The notes: a model not told the origin generated them from the letters alone. Shown: positions 49,821 through 57,354, counted from the stretch's first letter. The stretch: DNA of 64,000 nucleotides from an uncultured Clostridia bacterium (GCA_944377425.1 CALWEX010000013.1:1-64000); one strand, 5' to 3'. Made by a program: numbers and translations.

Positions 49821-49952
49821 ATGATGGCAATGTTATTCGCACAAAAAATTATTCTTGGAAAACTCACGTTCTCAGATGTGCCAGAAAAATTAAAGGAACA
49901 GGTCAAAGAGGTACTTACTGAATGTGGTTGTGAAGAACTTATTATTGAATAA
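49821..49952 (+). CDS. XkdX family protein
   Basis: The 43-residue protein (MMAMLFAQKIILGKLTFSDV, ending CGCEELIIE) fits XkdX, a short conserved protein after phage tail fibre genes, role unknown. AAAAGGAG lies 9 nt before the first ATG. A longer frame from 49728 has no ribosome site. Confidence 0.8.
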   Translation: MMAMLFAQKIILGKLTFSDVPEKLKEQVKEVLTECGCEELIIE

Positions 49953-49984
49953 GTTCTTATTTTTTATTCAAGGAGGAAAACACT

Positions 49985-50284
49985 ATGGGAAAACAGGGAA
50001 TTAATTATGCTTACATCACACCAGCAGGGATACTTAAAGTAACGGATGAAGATGTCGAAGCAGCTAAGAAGTATTCTGAAAACGGCAAAGTTGTTGAAAC
50101 AACTATAGAATGTGAAGGTGGTTATCCGGTTATTACATACGATAACAAACGACAGACTGTTGCTGTTTATGGCCTTGATAACGCTGTAGTAAATAACGGC
50201 AAAAATGCAAAGACAAAAGACGGTACAAAGATAGACCTTGAACTTTACCCGGAAATTTATGAGCTTTATAAAGCATGTATGTAA
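49985..50284 (+). CDS. Hypothetical protein before holin
   Basis: The 99-residue protein (MGKQGINYAYITPAGILKVT at its start) is a mixed alpha/beta protein. It is conserved in layout between XkdX and holin in related prophages. It may be linked to the tail or lysis. AAGGAGG precedes the ATG. Confidence 0.6.
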   Translation: MGKQGINYAYITPAGILKVTDEDVEAAKKYSENGKVVETTIECEGGYPVITYDNKRQTVAVYGLDNAVVNNGKNAKTKDGTKIDLELYPEIYELYKACM

Positions 50285-50295
50285 AATAAAGTAAT

Positions 50296-50321
50296 CTAAG
50301 GGGCGGTTATCCGCCCTTTTA
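50296..50321 (+). terminator. Terminator before lysis genes
   Basis: Stem GGGCGG/CCGCCC (50301-50306 with 50311-50316) around TTAT, then T's. Confidence 0.8.
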
Positions 50322-50345
50322 ATTTATAATATGGAGATGATAATA

Positions 50346-50597
50346 ATGAAAATAAATTGGAAAGTAAGATTTAAAAATAAGACTTGGCTTGTAACATTTT
50401 TAATCACAGTATTAGCTTTTGTATATCAAATACTTGGTATGTTTGATATTGTGCCGCCAATTACTCAGGACATGGCTACGCAGCTTGTTACCATTGTTAT
50501 AAATATGCTTGTAGCGGTAGGCGTTGTGATTGACCCTACTACTGCAAGTATAAGTGACAGCGAACAGGCTATGACTTACGAAGAACCAAAGAAATAA
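50346..50597 (+). CDS. Phi LC3-type holin
   Basis: The 83-residue protein starts MKINWKVRFKNKTWLVTFLI and has two membrane helices (about 15-35 and 48-66) with the block VGVVIDPTTASISDSEQAMTY at the C-terminus, which is the phi LC3/class II holin signature. It forms the membrane lesion that lets the endolysin out. GGAGATGA precedes the ATG at 50346. Confidence 0.92.
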   Translation: MKINWKVRFKNKTWLVTFLITVLAFVYQILGMFDIVPPITQDMATQLVTIVINMLVAVGVVIDPTTASISDSEQAMTYEEPKK

Positions 50598-50651
50598 CTT
50601 TTGAAAATCTTAGCGAAATCAAAAGATAATCAAAAGATAAAAAGGTGCATT

Positions 50652-51083
50652 ATGATAAAGTATATTAAAGGCAATTTATTTGACAGTAACGCCCAAACTT
50701 TAGTAAATCCAGTAAATACAGTAGGTGTAATGGGTAAAGGGATAGCTTTAGAATTTAAAAAAAGGTATCCAGAAATGTTTAAAGCATATAAGGAAGTATG
50801 TGGTAAAAATATGTTATATATAGGCAAGTTAATGCTATATAAAGATAAAGACCATTTAATATTAAATTTCCCAACTAAAAAACATTGGAAAGACCCTTCT
50901 AAATTGCAGTATATTGAAAAAGGGCTATTGGAATTTAGGAAAAATTATGCTAATTATAATATTAAATCTATAGCTTTCCCGAAACTGGGTTGTGGCAATG
51001 GTAATTTAAAGTGGGAAGAAGTAAAGCCGTTAATAGAAAAGTATCTAAATGATTTGCCTATTGAGATTTATATTTATATTTAA
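50652..51083 (+). CDS. Macrodomain protein (DarG-like ADP-ribosyl hydrolase)
   Basis: The 143-residue protein is a single macrodomain: GNLFDSNAQTLVNPVNTVGV, MGKGIALEFKKRYP and AFPKLGCGNGNLKWEEV are the ADP-ribose-binding and catalytic stretches of the DarG-type subgroup, which removes ADP-ribose from DNA. There is no DarT toxin partner in the window. Placed between holin and endolysin, it is an accessory gene, perhaps countering host ADP-ribosylation defence. AAAAGGTG precedes the ATG at 50652. Confidence 0.85.
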   Translation: MIKYIKGNLFDSNAQTLVNPVNTVGVMGKGIALEFKKRYPEMFKAYKEVCGKNMLYIGKLMLYKDKDHLILNFPTKKHWKDPSKLQYIEKGLLEFRKNYANYNIKSIAFPKLGCGNGNLKWEEVKPLIEKYLNDLPIEIYIYI

Positions 51084-51094
51084 TAAGAAATAAG

Positions 51095-51724
51095 GTGATT
51101 AAAATAGGTAGAGATATTACATTATGCCACCCAGAATTGCAAGAAAAAGCCGAAAAGCTTGTATCATGCTGTAAAGGATATGGCCTTTTAATAGGAATAG
51201 GCGAATGTTTCCGGACTGTAGAGGAACAAGACAAACTATATGCTCAAGGCAGAACAACGCCAGGAAGCATTGTAACAAATGCTAAAGGAAGTTCTTACAG
51301 CTCTCATCATCAGTGGGGAACAGCTTTTGACATTTACAGGAATGACGGAAAAGGGGCATACAACGACAGTGACGGCTTTTTCTCTAAGGTTGGCGCAATA
51401 GGCGTTAAAATTGGCCTTGAATGGGGTGGAAATTGGACAAGCCCTGTTGATAAGCCGCATTTTCAGCTGCCATATTGGGGCAGTACAACAACGATGCTTA
51501 AAAATTTGTATGGCACACCAGAAGAATTTAAAAAGACATGGAGTGATGAAGAAATGGAGAAAGTTTATAATTGGACTGTAGAAGTGCCAGAGTGGGCGAG
51601 ACCAACAGTTCAAAAACTTTTAGATAAAGGGTATCTTGTAGGAAATGATAAGGGTGAGCTTGAATTAACCTACAGCATGTTAAAAATGCTTGTAATTAAC
51701 GATAGGGCAGGACTTTATAACTGA
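51095..51724 (+). CDS. M15-family endolysin (D-Ala-D-Ala carboxypeptidase/L-Ala-D-Glu peptidase type)
   Basis: The 209-residue protein has the zinc ligands of VanY/M15 peptidases: SSYSSHHQWGTAFDIYR and DKPHFQLPYW, with the catalytic acid before the last histidine. A C-terminal part (WARPTVQKLLDKGYLVGN) is found in several clostridial phage lysins. It cuts peptidoglycan stem peptides for host lysis. The start is uncertain: GTG 51095 lies inside AAGGTGATT, and an ATA codon at 51104 sits where the ATG would be expected. Confidence 0.88.
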   Translation: MIKIGRDITLCHPELQEKAEKLVSCCKGYGLLIGIGECFRTVEEQDKLYAQGRTTPGSIVTNAKGSSYSSHHQWGTAFDIYRNDGKGAYNDSDGFFSKVGAIGVKIGLEWGGNWTSPVDKPHFQLPYWGSTTTMLKNLYGTPEEFKKTWSDEEMEKVYNWTVEVPEWARPTVQKLLDKGYLVGNDKGELELTYSMLKMLVINDRAGLYN

Positions 51725-51785
51725 TAACAGATTAACGTATAGTGTTTTTATAGCGCAAAAAAATTCAATAATTAATCATTACGCA

Positions 51786-51814
51786 CAGGCCGGAGAAATC
51801 CGGCTCTTTTTTAT
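51786..51814 (+). terminator. Terminator after lysis module
   Basis: Stem GCCGG/CCGGC (51789-51793 with 51800-51804), extended by flanking pairs, then T's. Confidence 0.82.
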
Positions 51815-51917
51815 TGCAAATTTTATCCGATAAAAAACGAATTAACTTGTTAATATTGCCAAAACGTTTCCAAATGTGATAAAATCAAAATATATTTTTA
51901 AATAAGGGGGATTTGCC

Positions 51918-52580
51918 ATGAAAAGAAAATTTTTAGCTTTATGTATTGCTGCTTTAGCTGTTACGGCAACAGGGGTAAGCGTAATTGCAAAAACAAGCAC
52001 AGAAAACATCAATGTTTCTTACAACAATATAAAAATTGTTGTTGACGGAAAAACTGTATCAACGGATACAGAGCCATTTATTTATAATGGTACAACATAC
52101 CTTCCTGTAAGAGCTGTAGGCGAAGCTTTAGGGAAAGAAGTAAACTGGGACAGCGCTACAAATACAGTTTATTTAGGCAGTACAACAGCAAGTACACCAA
52201 CAAACACACAAACAAGCACTGCAATAAACAAAGTTATATATGATGAAAACAATTTAAAAGTCACATATAACGGATTAAGTGTAGATGAATACGGCGATAT
52301 AAATGTTGACTTAACTCTTGAAAATAATACAGGTACAAACTATAGTTTTCAAGTACGTGAGTTTTCTGTAAATGGTTTTATGTTTGACCCTATATTCTCT
52401 TGTGATGTTGGAAGCGGTAAGAAAGCTGTTGACGGTATTTATTTACCAGACTGGGATTTAAGCGATATAGGAATATCAAGCGTAGCACAAATTAATGATA
52501 TTGAATTTAGTTTTCATATCTATGAAACAGACACATGGGACACTTTTGTTGATACAGATTTGATAAGTATAGGATTTTAA
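51918..52580 (+). CDS. Secreted stalk-domain protein (copper amine oxidase N-domain type), likely lysogenic-conversion gene
   Basis: The 220-residue protein has a signal peptide (about residues 1-25) and a single stalk domain (INVSYNNIKIVVDGKTVSTD to LPVRAVGEALGKEVNWDS, about residues 30-85). This domain is common on clostridial surfaces. A T/S-rich linker and a beta domain with FQVREFSVNG follow. It lies after the lysis terminator with its own ribosome site (AAGGGGG), so it is a probable moron expressed in lysogens. Confidence 0.8.
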   Translation: MKRKFLALCIAALAVTATGVSVIAKTSTENINVSYNNIKIVVDGKTVSTDTEPFIYNGTTYLPVRAVGEALGKEVNWDSATNTVYLGSTTASTPTNTQTSTAINKVIYDENNLKVTYNGLSVDEYGDINVDLTLENNTGTNYSFQVREFSVNGFMFDPIFSCDVGSGKKAVDGIYLPDWDLSDIGISSVAQINDIEFSFHIYETDTWDTFVDTDLISIGF

Positions 52581-52599
52581 CAGAAAGGACAAATGAATT

Positions 52600-52956
52600 A
52601 TGAAAACATGGAAGCTTGTATCAGGTATTTTATCAATTATTTTATTTTTATTAGTTGCTTTACAGTCTTGTGCGGCCGGAGTTAGCAATACACTTGCCGA
52701 AAATGGGGAAGTCGGTGGAAGTGCCGGCATTTTAGTAGCAATACTGTTATTGGCTGGCGGTATTACTTCTATCGCTACAAGAAGTTCTAAAGGCAATGGT
52801 GCAAACATAGCCTTAATTATAATGTATGGCCTTGGTGCATTGTCAGGCTATACAATGGCTGGCAGTTATACAGACCTTAAAATATGGGCTATATGGTGTT
52901 TAATTTGTGCAGTTTTAGCACTTGTAAACATATTTAAGAAAAAATCAAATAACTAA
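52600..52956 (+). CDS. Small membrane protein, likely lysogenic-conversion gene
   Basis: The 118-residue protein has four membrane helices and a QSCAAG stretch at the end of the first helix that could be a lipobox-like site. It follows the stalk-domain gene by 20 nt, probably in one operon. A role in surface modification or superinfection exclusion is plausible for such a place, but not shown. AAAGGAC precedes the ATG. Confidence 0.6.
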   Translation: MKTWKLVSGILSIILFLLVALQSCAAGVSNTLAENGEVGGSAGILVAILLLAGGITSIATRSSKGNGANIALIIMYGLGALSGYTMAGSYTDLKIWAIWCLICAVLALVNIFKKKSNN

Positions 52957-53279
52957 TTTTAAGTCATATTGTGTGTATTTCATTTAATCACACAGCATGT
53001 AATTTACTTAAAGAAAGCCTTTGTATGTTTTTTACAAGGGCTTTTATTTTTTTGCAATTTTATTAATAAAAATTCAATGTTCGCCTTGAAATTTACAAAT
53101 ATACGTTCTATAATTAACCAAAATAGAATGAATGTTCTTTTTGAAAAGTGGTGTTAATAACTTAACTTCAAGTAACGAAATTAAATAAAAATAAGTATTA
53201 GTTATTTAAATTACACGTACTGTGTGACAATAATTGTATTTATTAATTTTTTTATTTATAAATAGGGGGATTGATTAAA
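52957..53279. other. Gene-free stretch between morons and immunity region
   Basis: About 320 nt hold one terminator (53015-53043) and then AT-rich DNA before the small ORF at 53280. No other gene is seen. Confidence 0.7.
53014..53052 (+). terminator. Terminator after lysogenic-conversion genes
   Basis: An 11-bp stem AAGCCTTTGTA/TACAAGGGCTT (53015-53025 with 53033-53043, one G-T pair), followed by a T-run. Confidence 0.82.
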
Positions 53280-53444
53280 ATGAGGGATATTGAACCAAAT
53301 GTTGTTGAAGAATGCAAATCAATACAGATTTACAAAAACGAAATTATAATTATGGTTAAAAAAATTCATAAAGAAAAATTTATTAGAATGATATATGGGT
53401 TTGTAAAAAAACTATATTCAATACAAGAAAAAGAGCAGGAGTAA
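53280..53444 (+). CDS. Small basic protein facing the repressor
   Basis: The 54-residue ORF (MRDIEPNVVEECKSIQIYKN at its start) follows AGGGGGATTG by about 10 nt. It is helical and basic in the second half. Its stop sits in the terminator shared with the repressor gene. Function unknown. Confidence 0.55.
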   Translation: MRDIEPNVVEECKSIQIYKNEIIIMVKKIHKEKFIRMIYGFVKKLYSIQEKEQE

Positions 53445-53458
53445 AACCTGCTCTTTTA
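53428..53458. terminator. Bidirectional terminator beside the repressor gene
   Basis: Perfect 11-bp stem AAAAGAGCAGG/CCTGCTCTTTT (53429-53439 with 53447-53457). Confidence 0.9.
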
Positions 53459-53815
53459 TTTTAGAAATCTTTCAATAAAATTCCAAAATAGCTTTTTATC
53501 TTCATCAGATAATTGACAATACTTCATTATAGCCATTTTAGCCTTTTCATCATTAACGCCTATTTCGGCGCATATACTTGCAAAATCTTCATCAATTTTG
53601 TTATATATTTCGTCTGTTCCATTTCTTAACCAGTTCTCATTAATGTTAAATTCTCGGCAAATAGCCTTAATCGTTTGTTCTGTTGGATTGTTCTTCCCGT
53701 TTTCTATATCACTCACAGAATTTGGTTTTAATCCAATTCGTAAACCAAAATCTTTTTGAGTGTTTTCTAAAACTTCTTTTCTTAAATATTTAATGCGTTC
53801 TCCTATTGTTTTCAT
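53456..53815 (-). CDS. CI-like prophage repressor (XRE HTH)
   Basis: The 119-residue protein has an N-terminal XRE helix-turn-helix (TQKDFGLRIGLKPNSVSDIE, about residues 18-37) and a short C-terminal helical part, with no LexA-type protease domain. It faces the strong early promoter at 53877-53905 and probably keeps the lytic genes silent. Lack of a self-cleaving domain means induction would need another trigger; the IrrE-like peptidase at 21066 is a candidate. AGGAGGT precedes the ATG. Confidence 0.85.
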   Translation of the reverse strand: MKTIGERIKYLRKEVLENTQKDFGLRIGLKPNSVSDIENGKNNPTEQTIKAICREFNINENWLRNGTDEIYNKIDEDFASICAEIGVNDEKAKMAIMKYCQLSDEDKKLFWNFIERFLK

Positions 53816-53837
53816 AGTTTACCTCCTTCCTTTACAA

Positions 53838-53866
53838 TATTGTATCGTTAAACGATAAAAAAGTCA
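53838..53866 (-). promoter_or_regulatory. Repressor promoter with operator
   Basis: On the minus strand TTGACT (53866-53861) is 17 nt from TACAAT (53843-53838). The spacer holds the perfect dyad ATCGTTAAACGAT (53844-53856), a likely repressor binding site for autoregulation. Confidence 0.75.
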
Positions 53867-53876
53867 ATGAAAAGTA

Positions 53877-53910
53877 TTGACTAAGTTCGGATAACGGTAT
53901 ATAATATCCG
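53877..53910 (+). promoter_or_regulatory. Early lytic promoter
   Basis: TTGACT (53877-53882), 17-nt spacer, TATAAT (53900-53905). A CGGATA...TATCCG inverted repeat (53889-53910) overlaps the -10, a possible operator. Confidence 0.78.
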
Positions 53911-53935
53911 TAGAACGAATTAAGGGAGGCGTAAA

Positions 53936-54214
53936 ATGGAACATAAAATTCAAAAAGTTGAAATTAAAGGTAGAAAAGACGGAGAAGTTCTATCACATAT
54001 TCATTTGTTTATTGAAGGAACGGAAATTAGGAACATTAGGAATTTAGAAATAAAGATTGAACCAAATAAAATCCCAAGGCTTATATTAGACCTTAATCTT
54101 TGGGATATTTCAATTGATTCCGAATTTTTGATGTATCAAAAAGGCGTTGGGTCAGTAAATTTTGTCAAAGTAAACGAAATACTGGCAGACGATATGCCTG
54201 CCAGTGATAGTTAA
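53936..54214 (+). CDS. Hypothetical early protein
   Basis: The 92-residue beta-rich protein (MEHKIQKVEIKGRKDGEVLS at its start) is the first gene from the early promoter, where many phages have cro or an anti-repressor. It has no HTH. AGGGAGG precedes the ATG. Function unknown. Confidence 0.58.
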   Translation: MEHKIQKVEIKGRKDGEVLSHIHLFIEGTEIRNIRNLEIKIEPNKIPRLILDLNLWDISIDSEFLMYQKGVGSVNFVKVNEILADDMPASDS

Positions 54215-54420
54215 AGCGAATTGCCTATCTTTATTCCGTTGTCACGCAAAATAGAACATTCTGGCTGATTACATTTATTTCCAAAGGCTTTGTAATCACA
54301 TTTATATGTTCCATAATTGCGGCTAATATCTTCAAGTGTGTAAGACTCTAAGATATTAATATCAACAGAATAATTACATTTTTGTTCTTCGCAATAACCA
54401 TTGATGATTTTACTACCCAT
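54211..54420 (-). CDS. Cysteine-rich small protein on minus strand
   Basis: The 69-residue protein has six cysteines in two groups (YCEEQKCNYS and YKCDYKAFGNKCNQPECS), which suggests zinc binding. GGGAGGTG is 6 nt before its ATG, and this site lies in a hairpin CTCCC-TTCG-GGGAG. It runs against the early transcript, so it may be a lysogen-expressed gene. Its 3' end overlaps the gene before it by 4 bases. Confidence 0.6.
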   Translation of the reverse strand: MGSKIINGYCEEQKCNYSVDINILESYTLEDISRNYGTYKCDYKAFGNKCNQPECSILRDNGIKIGNSL

Positions 54421-54470
54421 ATATGCACCTCCCTTCGGGGAGATTATAACACAGAAAGGAAGTGTAAACT

Positions 54471-54644
54471 ATGGCAAATAATATACTTAATACAGAAAAT
54501 CGATTTAAAAAAGATATTGAAGATGGAAAAAAGATTGCTCTTGTATTTTCCGAATTATCGGAAGAAAGCAAGACAATGGCCATTGTTTATCTGTCAGCTT
54601 TAAGAGATAAAGAATTAGCCGACAGCGATAAAAAAGCGGTATGA
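54471..54644 (+). CDS. Small helical early protein
   Basis: The 57-residue ORF (MANNILNTENRFKKDIEDGK at its start) has AAAGGAAG 9 nt before its ATG. It is all helix and charged, with SEESKTMAIVYLSALRDKE near the end, a pattern seen in short phage early proteins. It is divergent from the cysteine-rich gene. A hairpin follows. Confidence 0.6.
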   Translation: MANNILNTENRFKKDIEDGKKIALVFSELSEESKTMAIVYLSALRDKELADSDKKAV

Positions 54645-54651
54645 GACAACA

Positions 54652-54682
54652 AAACTGTCAGTGACGACACACTGACGGTTAT
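54652..54682 (+). terminator. Hairpin after small early gene
   Basis: AACTGTCAGTG/CACTGACGGTT (54653-54663 with 54670-54680) is a strong stem with only a weak T tail, so it may be a partial terminator or processing site. Confidence 0.6.
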
Positions 54683-54771
54683 TAATTGAATTTAACATAC
54701 TGTTTCATGCGATTATTAGGTTCTTCCCTGAGATAAACAATAATCTAATATGAATAGGGAGGTGGTGTGAA

Positions 54772-54996
54772 ATGAACAAAATAATTAAAATTGACAATGA
54801 ACTCAATTTGATAATAGAAGGAGAAAATAATCAAATTGATATATACAGTGCAAAGGATTTGATGATTGTAACTGCATTAAACCTTGCTGAAGATGTTAGT
54901 GATTATCGCAAGGGAGAAAAAGACCTGTTAGAACTAATTACTATTGAAACAAGCGCTTTAACTGCCCTTGCGAATGCTGTCAACGCTATGAAATAG
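54772..54996 (+). CDS. Hypothetical early protein
   Basis: The 74-residue acidic protein (MNKIIKIDNELNLIIEGENN at its start) is beta then helix. GGGAGGTGG precedes the ATG. No family recognised. Confidence 0.58.
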   Translation: MNKIIKIDNELNLIIEGENNQIDIYSAKDLMIVTALNLAEDVSDYRKGEKDLLELITIETSALTALANAVNAMK

Positions 54997-55023
54997 TATT
55001 GATTATATGAAGGCGGTGAAATT

Positions 55024-55206
55024 ATGGAGGATAGAGAAAAATTCAATGTTAAAAAATATAATTCCCCTATCTATGGAGTACAGAAAGAGGAATTTGAGTT
55101 TTTTGAAAAGTTGTATAAATTTGAAAGAAAGGCATTCTGGAAAGGTTTTTTTGTTTCAGCATTTATCATTATTATTATATCATTCCTAATTGCCATAATA
55201 ATGTAG
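55024..55206 (+). CDS. Small C-tail-anchored membrane protein
   Basis: The 60-residue protein is polar and charged up to residue 40 and ends in one strong membrane helix (FVSAFIIIIISFLIAIIM), so it would be held in the membrane by its tail. AAGGCGGTG precedes the ATG. Its 3' end overlaps the converging gene at 55175 by 32 bases. Confidence 0.6.
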   Translation: MEDREKFNVKKYNSPIYGVQKEEFEFFEKLYKFERKAFWKGFFVSAFIIIIISFLIAIIM

Positions 55207-55507
55207 CTACGCTAACGGCAAAGCTCATTAAGGAAATAAGGATTGCAAGCCAATTCGGTAAATGCTCAAATCGTTTTTTGTGGATATAAACTTTATATCT
55301 TTTATATTTTATAGAAATTGAATATGTACCGTCAAAAATATCCGAGCCAAACTCGTCTTGACCAATACAGTTTGATTTTAAAAACTGATAATCATAATAA
55401 AGGTTTTCGAAATATTTTATCTCATGCGGTAATTTCTTTTTCTTGAAATGAAAAGAGAAAAGAGAAACTTTTTCACCAAATATAAGGTTTATTTTATCAA
55501 AATCCAT
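55175..55507 (-). CDS. Membrane-anchored hypothetical protein, minus strand
   Basis: The 110-residue protein has a basic soluble part and a C-terminal membrane helix (NWLAILISLMSFAVSVATLL). AAGGTGG precedes the ATG. It overlaps the end of the tail-anchored protein gene tail-to-tail. Being on the lysogen strand, it may be expressed from the prophage, perhaps in exclusion of other phages; this is inference. Confidence 0.58.
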   Translation of the reverse strand: MDFDKINLIFGEKVSLFSFHFKKKKLPHEIKYFENLYYDYQFLKSNCIGQDEFGSDIFDGTYSISIKYKRYKVYIHKKRFEHLPNWLAILISLMSFAVSVATLLWQLGMI

Positions 55508-55544
55508 AATACAACCACCTTAATTAATAACACATAAACTATAT

Positions 55545-55645
55545 ACCAAAATGCCCCATTCGGTGCTGGTACCACTGAACAGGGCGTGTAACCACATTAA
55601 ACACAGTAATGCGGATACAGGAATATTATAACAAATTCTCCTGTA
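55545..55645. other. Intergenic hairpins between divergent genes
   Basis: A nested hairpin (GCCC...GGGC enclosing TTCGGTG/CACTGAA, about 55551-55583) and a perfect TACAGGA/TCCTGTA stem (55616-55642) lie between divergent genes. They may be regulatory or a small RNA. Confidence 0.4.
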
Positions 55646-55671
55646 TTCTGCAAATACGAAAGGAGAATTTT

Positions 55672-55956
55672 ATGAACAAATTTAATGAAACACCAGAAAG
55701 ACCAGAAAGCAACAGCCTTGCAATGGACGTTGCAGGCGGAATTAAGAAAGAGTCTAAAGCTAAGGACTTAGGCATTATATGCCTTACAATCGCCATAGTA
55801 GCAATTACAATCGCTCTTTCTACTATTAATTATAACAACGATAGGGATTGGCGCAAGTTATTTTCTTCCTATGATTTTGTGTCGCAGGACGGCGAAGGTT
55901 ATAACTACTTTAATTCAAATATACAGGGAGATGTTGATAACGGGACAGCGAATTAA
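55672..55956 (+). CDS. Small single-pass membrane protein, paralogue of the left-end gene
   Basis: The 94-residue protein has a polar start with NSLAMDVAGGIKKESKAKD, one membrane helix (about residues 33-53) and an outer tail with YDFVSQDGEGYNYFNSNIQG. This matches the plan of the protein at 17160. A basic peptide ORF overlaps its end in the same way. AAAGGAGAA precedes the ATG at 55672. Confidence 0.62.
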   Translation: MNKFNETPERPESNSLAMDVAGGIKKESKAKDLGIICLTIAIVAITIALSTINYNNDRDWRKLFSSYDFVSQDGEGYNYFNSNIQGDVDNGTAN

Positions 55957-56050
55957 ATACAGCAAAAACAGAAGTAGTAACAAGGGTACTGCATTTAAGA
56001 ACAGTGGAAGTTCATCAAGCAGCAGAAAAAAAGCAATTAAAAGAAGGTGA
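55931..56050 (+). CDS. Basic 39-residue peptide
   Basis: The ORF overlaps the preceding gene and encodes a K/R/S-rich peptide (QRIKYSKNRSSNKGTAFKNS and ending RKKAIKRR). AGGGAG touches the ATG; the TTG at 55934 is spaced better. It mirrors the basic peptide at 17467. Confidence 0.45.
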   Translation: MLITGQRIKYSKNRSSNKGTAFKNSGSSSSSRKKAIKRR

Positions 56051-56054
56051 TTGA

Positions 56055-56153
56055 ATGTATATACCGCCATTTTGGTGTGGCGTTGCAAGCGCTTATATAG
56101 TGCTATTGGCCGTTTTAATTATTTATACGATAATTAAGTCTTACAAACGATAA
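56055..56153 (+). CDS. Micro membrane protein (32 residues)
   Basis: The ORF encodes a single membrane helix (SAYIVLLAVLIIYTIIKSYK) after GAAGGTGA. Short helices like this are often holin-like or regulators of membrane enzymes. Role unknown. Confidence 0.5.
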   Translation: MYIPPFWCGVASAYIVLLAVLIIYTIIKSYKR

Positions 56154-56200
56154 CAACAGCTTAGAACGTTAAATAAATGCAAAACAGGGAGGAAATAACA

Positions 56201-56317
56201 ATGGATAAAGACTATTCAAAATTGACAATTACAGATTGTGAATATAACTACCAGATAAAAGGACAGTGTGCTATCTGTTCTAATGGTCAGGTAGTAATGT
56301 TTGAAAAAGAAAGATAA
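56201..56317 (+). CDS. Small CxxC protein (38 residues)
   Basis: The ORF (MDKDYSKLTITDCEYNYQIK at its start) has QCAICSNG, a possible metal-binding turn, and follows GGGAGG by 8 nt. Function unknown. Confidence 0.52.
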   Translation: MDKDYSKLTITDCEYNYQIKGQCAICSNGQVVMFEKER

Positions 56318-56445
56318 TTGTATACAAGGATTTTAAGGCATGAAAATGCTTTAAGATATTGGCATTTGCATTTCCGGCGAAAAGTCAGCGCTTGTTTTGC
56401 CGATGCCAAAAATTAAGGCTATTCATGTGCAAAGGAAGGGAGCCT

Positions 56446-57354
56446 ATGCCAGAAAATAACGGACTTCTTTACTTTGGATTTCCTTGCGATACAGACGAAA
56501 AGATTAAAAAAATACAGGCGGAATTTGGCTTAAAAGGATTTGCTTTAGCCGTCATGCTATTCCAATATATATACGGTAAGCATGGTTACTATTGTGAATG
56601 GAACAATGAAGAAACGCTGCTTTTCATGGCGAAAAGTGCTGTGTCTTGTGGCGAAAAGAATTTAGTTAATAACATAGTGGCTGCCTGTATTCGAAATGGT
56701 ATATTTTCAGCGGAATTATTCAACAAGTACAGAATATTAACTTCGTCAGATATTCAAGAAACGTACTTGAACGGTGTGCCAAACCGTGAAAAAATAAAGC
56801 TGGAAAGTGCATACCTTTTATTAAATTCGCCCAAAATTCAGCCAGCGGCAGGGAAATCGGGTAAAAATGTCAGAGATAATGAAAAAATAGCCAAAACAAC
56901 TAATTGCTGTGAACAAGTATATATAAATAATAATTTAAATATAAAAGATAATTTATATATAAATAATAATAAATTAAATAATTTAGATAATCTAAATATT
57001 AATAATAATACTTTAGATATTAATAAAAATATTAATTATTTAAATATTAATAATACTTGCACACAGCAACAGAAAAACTTACCAAGGCTTTTGTTGAAAG
57101 ATGAAACAGAATATCAGGTAAGTGAAAATCAAATTAGTTCTTTAAGCGATGCGTACAGAAATGTTGATGTATTGCAGGAATTAAAAATAATGGCTCAATG
57201 GTGTTTGGCTAATCCAAGAAAGCGCAAAACACGACAGGGTATTAATAGATTTATTAACAGTTGGCTAAACAAAGCTAACCAACGAACAAGCCGCAGTCAA
57301 ACGGTTAAAGAACAACAAAAAGCTGATATGTGGGGTGAATTTTTGAATGAATAA
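56446..57354 (+). CDS. Phage replication initiator (DUF4373/Lin1244-type N-domain)
   Basis: The 302-residue protein starts with a winged-helix-like DUF4373/Lin1244-type domain (LYFGFPCDTDEKIKKIQAEF, about residues 6-25; residues to about 115). A long asparagine-rich linker (about 158-205) and a C-terminal helical domain (ELKIMAQWCLANPRKRKTRQ) follow. It probably binds the origin and recruits the helicase loader. The linker DNA is an AT-rich repeat, a likely origin within the gene. AGGAAGGGAG precedes the ATG at 56446. It overlaps the loader gene by 8 bases. Confidence 0.75.
   Translation: MPENNGLLYFGFPCDTDEKIKKIQAEFGLKGFALAVMLFQYIYGKHGYYCEWNNEETLLFMAKSAVSCGEKNLVNNIVAACIRNGIFSAELFNKYRILTSSDIQETYLNGVPNREKIKLESAYLLLNSPKIQPAAGKSGKNVRDNEKIAKTTNCCEQVYINNNLNIKDNLYINNNKLNNLDNLNINNNTLDINKNINYLNINNTCTQQQKNLPRLLLKDETEYQVSENQISSLSDAYRNVDVLQELKIMAQWCLANPRKRKTRQGINRFINSWLNKANQRTSRSQTVKEQQKADMWGEFLNE
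56918..57058 (+). repeat. AT-rich repeat tract inside the initiator gene (origin candidate)
   Basis: About 140 nt are over 85% A+T with repeated units such as ATATAAATAATAAT and TTAAATATTAATAAT. In lambda-type phages the origin lies as repeats in the initiator gene; this tract fits that by place and make-up. Confidence 0.5.

Noticed and set aside
50652-51083. A complete DarTG toxin-antitoxin system
   Set aside because: Only the macrodomain is present; neither neighbour is a DarT-type ADP-ribosyltransferase.
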